Of a stretch of 64,000 nt of DNA, positions 62,256 through 64,000 are shown piece after piece. The DNA is from Roseateles violae (GTDB taxonomy: Bacteria > Pseudomonadota > Gammaproteobacteria > Burkholderiales > Burkholderiaceae_C). The DNA lies in NCBI RefSeq assembly GCF_030410485.1, contig NZ_JAUHHC010000006.1:284457-348456 (forward strand). Direction: 5' to 3'. The position numbers were made by a program, and so were the translations under genes. Positions within the stretch are counted from its first letter, which is position 1; every line of letters starts with the position of its first letter. The notes beneath the pieces are model-generated. The model saw only the letters and a program-made list of their open reading frames with translations. It searched no databases and had not been told where the DNA came from.

Positions 62256-62285
62256 AAAGGGAAGCCCATCGGGCTTCCCTTTTTT
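62256..62285 (+). terminator. Rho-independent terminator after tRNA-Gly copy 3
   Basis: A 12-base-pair stem (AAAGGGAAGCCC / GGGCTTCCCTTT) with a 3-base loop (ATC) and a run of T residues. It ends the transcript between the third tRNA-Gly and tRNA-Leu. Confidence 0.85.
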
Positions 62286-62330
62286 GTTTCGGCCCGGCTC
62301 GCGTCCTGGCCAACGTGATAATGCCCCCAT

Positions 62331-62417
62331 GCCCGGGTGGTGAAACTGGTAGACGCAGCGGACTTAAAATCCGCCGGCCGCAAGGTCATACGGGTTCGAG
62401 TCCCGTCCTGGGCACCA
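62331..62417 (+). tRNA. tRNA-Leu (anticodon UAA)
   Basis: An 87-base class II cloverleaf with acceptor GCCCGGG (one G-T pair at 5-68), long variable arm, anticodon loop CTTAAAA giving UAA (reads UUA/UUG), and encoded CCA. The last 32 bases are covered on the other strand by the end of murI. A terminator separates it from the upstream tRNAs, so it may have its own promoter. Confidence 0.97.
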
Positions 62418-63222
62418 TTGTCAGCCGCTCCGCGCCGACGTCCTGCCAGCCGAGCGCACGCTGCACGAAGCGCGTCAGCTCCTCCGGGTCGCCGCTGGTT
62501 TCCAGGTCCAGGCGGCCCGCCGCCGCCGGCAGATCGAGCCCGGCCCACAGCCTTGCCGCCTGCTGCGCAACAGCCGCCTCGATGTTCAACAGTTGCACCG
62601 TTGGCCCGAGTTCCGCCTCCAGCAAGGGCTGAATCAGCGGGTAGTGGGTGCAACCCATCAGCACCGTGTCGACGCCTGCGGCACGCAGCGGCGCGCACAG
62701 CGTCGCCAGCAGTTCCCGCAACGCGGCGGATTCCAACTCCCCCGTCTCGATCAGATCGGCCAGGCCCGGACAGGGCTGACTGAAGATCTGCGCCGCGCCG
62801 GCATGGCGGGCCAGCAGCGCCTGGTAGCGCGCGCTGGCGATCGTCGCCGGCGTCGCCAGCACGCCGATGCGGCCGCCGTGGCTGGCCGCCACGGCCGGCT
62901 TGATGCCTGGCTCGGTGCCGACGATGGGCAGGCCCGGCCAGCGCTGGCGCATTGCATGGATCGCATGCGCGGTGGCGGTGTTGCAGGCGACGACCAGCAG
63001 GCGCGCGCCATGGTCGATCAGATGCTGGCCGATGGCCAGGCTGCGCTCGGTGATGAAGGCGCTGCTGCGCTGGCCATAGGGCGCGTGGGCGGTGTCGGCG
63101 ACATAACGCAGCGGCACGGCGGGCAATTGGCGGCGCAGCTCACGCAGCACGGTCAGGCCACCGACGCCGGAGTCGAACACGCCCAGGCAGGCGACTTGAT
63201 CAGGGGAGAGGGCAATATTCAT
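62386..63222 (-). CDS. murI: Glutamate racemase
   Basis: The 278-residue enzyme interconverts L- and D-glutamate for peptidoglycan. It shows GVFDSGVGGLTVL near the start, Cys80 (VACNTATA) and Cys191 (MGCTHYPL), the catalytic pair. The reading frame stays open into the 3' part of the tRNA-Leu gene on the opposite strand, and the stop lies at 62386-62388 within the tRNA. The last residues, VPRTGLEPV, are simply the antisense of the tRNA T-arm and acceptor; the true coding end of the family is about 10-13 residues shorter. Confidence 0.93.
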   Translation of the reverse strand: MNIALSPDQVACLGVFDSGVGGLTVLRELRRQLPAVPLRYVADTAHAPYGQRSSAFITERSLAIGQHLIDHGARLLVVACNTATAHAIHAMRQRWPGLPIVGTEPGIKPAVAASHGGRIGVLATPATIASARYQALLARHAGAAQIFSQPCPGLADLIETGELESAALRELLATLCAPLRAAGVDTVLMGCTHYPLIQPLLEAELGPTVQLLNIEAAVAQQAARLWAGLDLPAAAGRLDLETSGDPEELTRFVQRALGWQDVGAERLTMVPRTGLEPV

Positions 63223-63352
63223 CCAGCGCGGCAGTCTAGCTTGCGGCGGCGGCGCTCCGCTTCGTGGTTAAAATCGAACGATCGTGCTATTTTTCGGGTC
63301 CCTACCCATCGTTGGGGGGCCGGACGGGGGCGGCTGCCCCCGTAGAATCTGA

Positions 63353-63368
63353 TTAACGTTAACGTCAA
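63353..63368. promoter_or_regulatory. Near-palindromic operator upstream of etfB
   Basis: TTAACGTTAACGTCAA is one base off a perfect 16-base palindrome (TTGACGTTAACGTCAA). It starts 5 bases after a TAGAAT (63343-63348) -10-like sequence and 20 bases before the etfB ATG. It resembles, from memory, operators of acyl-CoA-catabolism regulators (LiuR/FadP class). Confidence 0.5.
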
Positions 63369-63388
63369 TTCGTCCTCTGGAGTAATCG

Positions 63389-64000
63389 ATGAAGGTTCTG
63401 GTCCCTGTCAAACGAGTGGTCGACTACAACGTCAAGGTGCGCGTCAAGAGCGACGGCAGCGGCGTGGACATCGCCAATGTGAAGATGTCGATGAACCCCT
63501 TCGACGAGATCGCCGTCGAAGAGGCCGTGCGCCTGAAGGAAAAGGGCGTTGTCACCGAGGTGATCGCCGTTTCCTGCGGCGTCACCCAGTGCCAGGAAAC
63601 GCTGCGCACGGCGATGGCGATCGGCGCCGACCGCGCGATCCTGGTCGAGACCGACGCGGAGCTGCAACCGCTGGCCGTCGCCAAGATCCTGAAGGCCCTG
63701 GTCGACAAGGAGCAGCCGCAGCTGGTGATCCTGGGCAAGCAGGCGATCGACGACGATTGCAACCAGACCGGCCAGATGCTGGCCGCGCTCGCCGGCCTGC
63801 CGCAAGGCACCTTCGCCTCCAAGGTCGAAGTCGCCGACGGCAAGGTCGCCGTCACCCGCGAGGTCGATGGCGGCCTAGAGACCGTCTCCCTGAGCCTGCC
63901 GGCCGTCGTCACGACCGACCTGCGCCTGAACGAGCCGCGCTACGTGACCCTGCCCAACATCATGAAGGCCAAGAAGAAGCAGCTTGACGTGGTCAAGCCG
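63389..64000 (+). CDS. etfB: Electron transfer flavoprotein beta subunit (partial, runs off the window)
   Basis: The first 204 codons are present and open. The N-terminus [21 protein letters not shown] and the blocks [44 protein letters not shown] and [26 protein letters not shown] are those of the ETF beta subunit (typically about 249 residues). It carries electrons from acyl-CoA dehydrogenases to the quinone pool; etfA probably follows beyond the window. Start ATG has TCTGGAG 7 bases upstream. The operator at 63353-63368 suggests control by fatty-acid or branched-chain acyl-CoA. Confidence 0.95.
   Translation, partial: MKVLVPVKRVVDYNVKVRVKSDGSGVDIANVKMSMNPFDEIAVEEAVRLKEKGVVTEVIAVSCGVTQCQETLRTAMAIGADRAILVETDAELQPLAVAKILKALVDKEQPQLVILGKQAIDDDCNQTGQMLAALAGLPQGTFASKVEVADGKVAVTREVDGGLETVSLSLPAVVTTDLRLNEPRYVTLPNIMKAKKKQLDVVKP

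Noticed and set aside
61798..62417. Possible integration site (attB) or mobile element near the tRNA cluster
   Set aside because: tRNA genes are common targets, but there is no integrase, no direct repeat of a tRNA 3' end and no foreign cargo in the flanking sequence.

Overview
The window is ordinary, gene-dense chromosome from a high-GC betaproteobacterium. The best fit is order Burkholderiales, in or near the Rubrivivax/Roseateles/Leptothrix group. This rests on protein character and on gene order that I recognise (nadE-glnB; ECF sigma-DUF3619-DUF3106; ilvB-ilvN-ilvC ... pssA-leuA; tRNA-Leu-tig-clpP-clpX-lon; hpnCDE), not on a search. I see no insertion sequence, prophage, integrase or CRISPR array, and no gap above 300 bases without a gene.

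Layout. 1-7.3 kb: an envelope cluster (end of a probable DUF1302 porin, DUF1329, YCF48-like BNR protein, MMPL/RND exporter) followed by a GGDEF-EAL protein. 7.4-13.5 kb: two orphan solute-binding proteins, an alpha/beta hydrolase overlapping in function with a beta-keto acid cleavage enzyme, and a MalT-like LuxR regulator. 13.7-19.1 kb: a UspA-hemerythrin fusion, an SbmA/YddA-type ABC exporter, a SHOCT-PspC protein, two L,D-transpeptidase paralogues and an Asn/Ser-rich secreted protein. 19.4-22.8 kb: an Mla/MCE lipid-transport operon. 22.9-30.5 kb: a J-domain protein, membrane and soluble pyrophosphatases (divergent), a GNAT protein, nadE and glnB. 30.6-33.4 kb: a five-gene minus-strand operon, sigma factor to dgkA. 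33.6-43.8 kb: branched-chain amino acid synthesis (ilvB, ilvN, ilvC, then a prolyl oligopeptidase, pssA, and two different leuA genes behind a leucine attenuator). 44-50.9 kb: pbpG, an IclR regulator, a TIGR03790 protein, a hydrolase and hpnCDE for squalene. 51-55.4 kb: an RND efflux pair with a clear promoter and operator. 55.5-61.7 kb: tRNA-Leu, tig, clpP, clpX, lon (protein quality control). 61.8-64 kb: a Gly-Cys-Gly-Gly-Leu tRNA cluster, murI on the other strand running into the last tRNA, and the start of etfB.

The most interesting items are regulatory or organisational. They are the leucine attenuator in front of leuA, whose leader peptide appears to lack a 5' UTR; a probable sigma/anti-sigma/periplasmic-sensor set (sigma, DUF3619, DUF3106); the UspA-hemerythrin fusion; the tandem pair of unlike leuA genes; a short in-frame mini-ORF before ilvB; a near-palindromic operator at etfB; and the murI stop codon lying inside a tRNA gene. 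I found no clear mobile or defence system. All family calls come from reading the sequence and from memory of the families; none was checked against a database.
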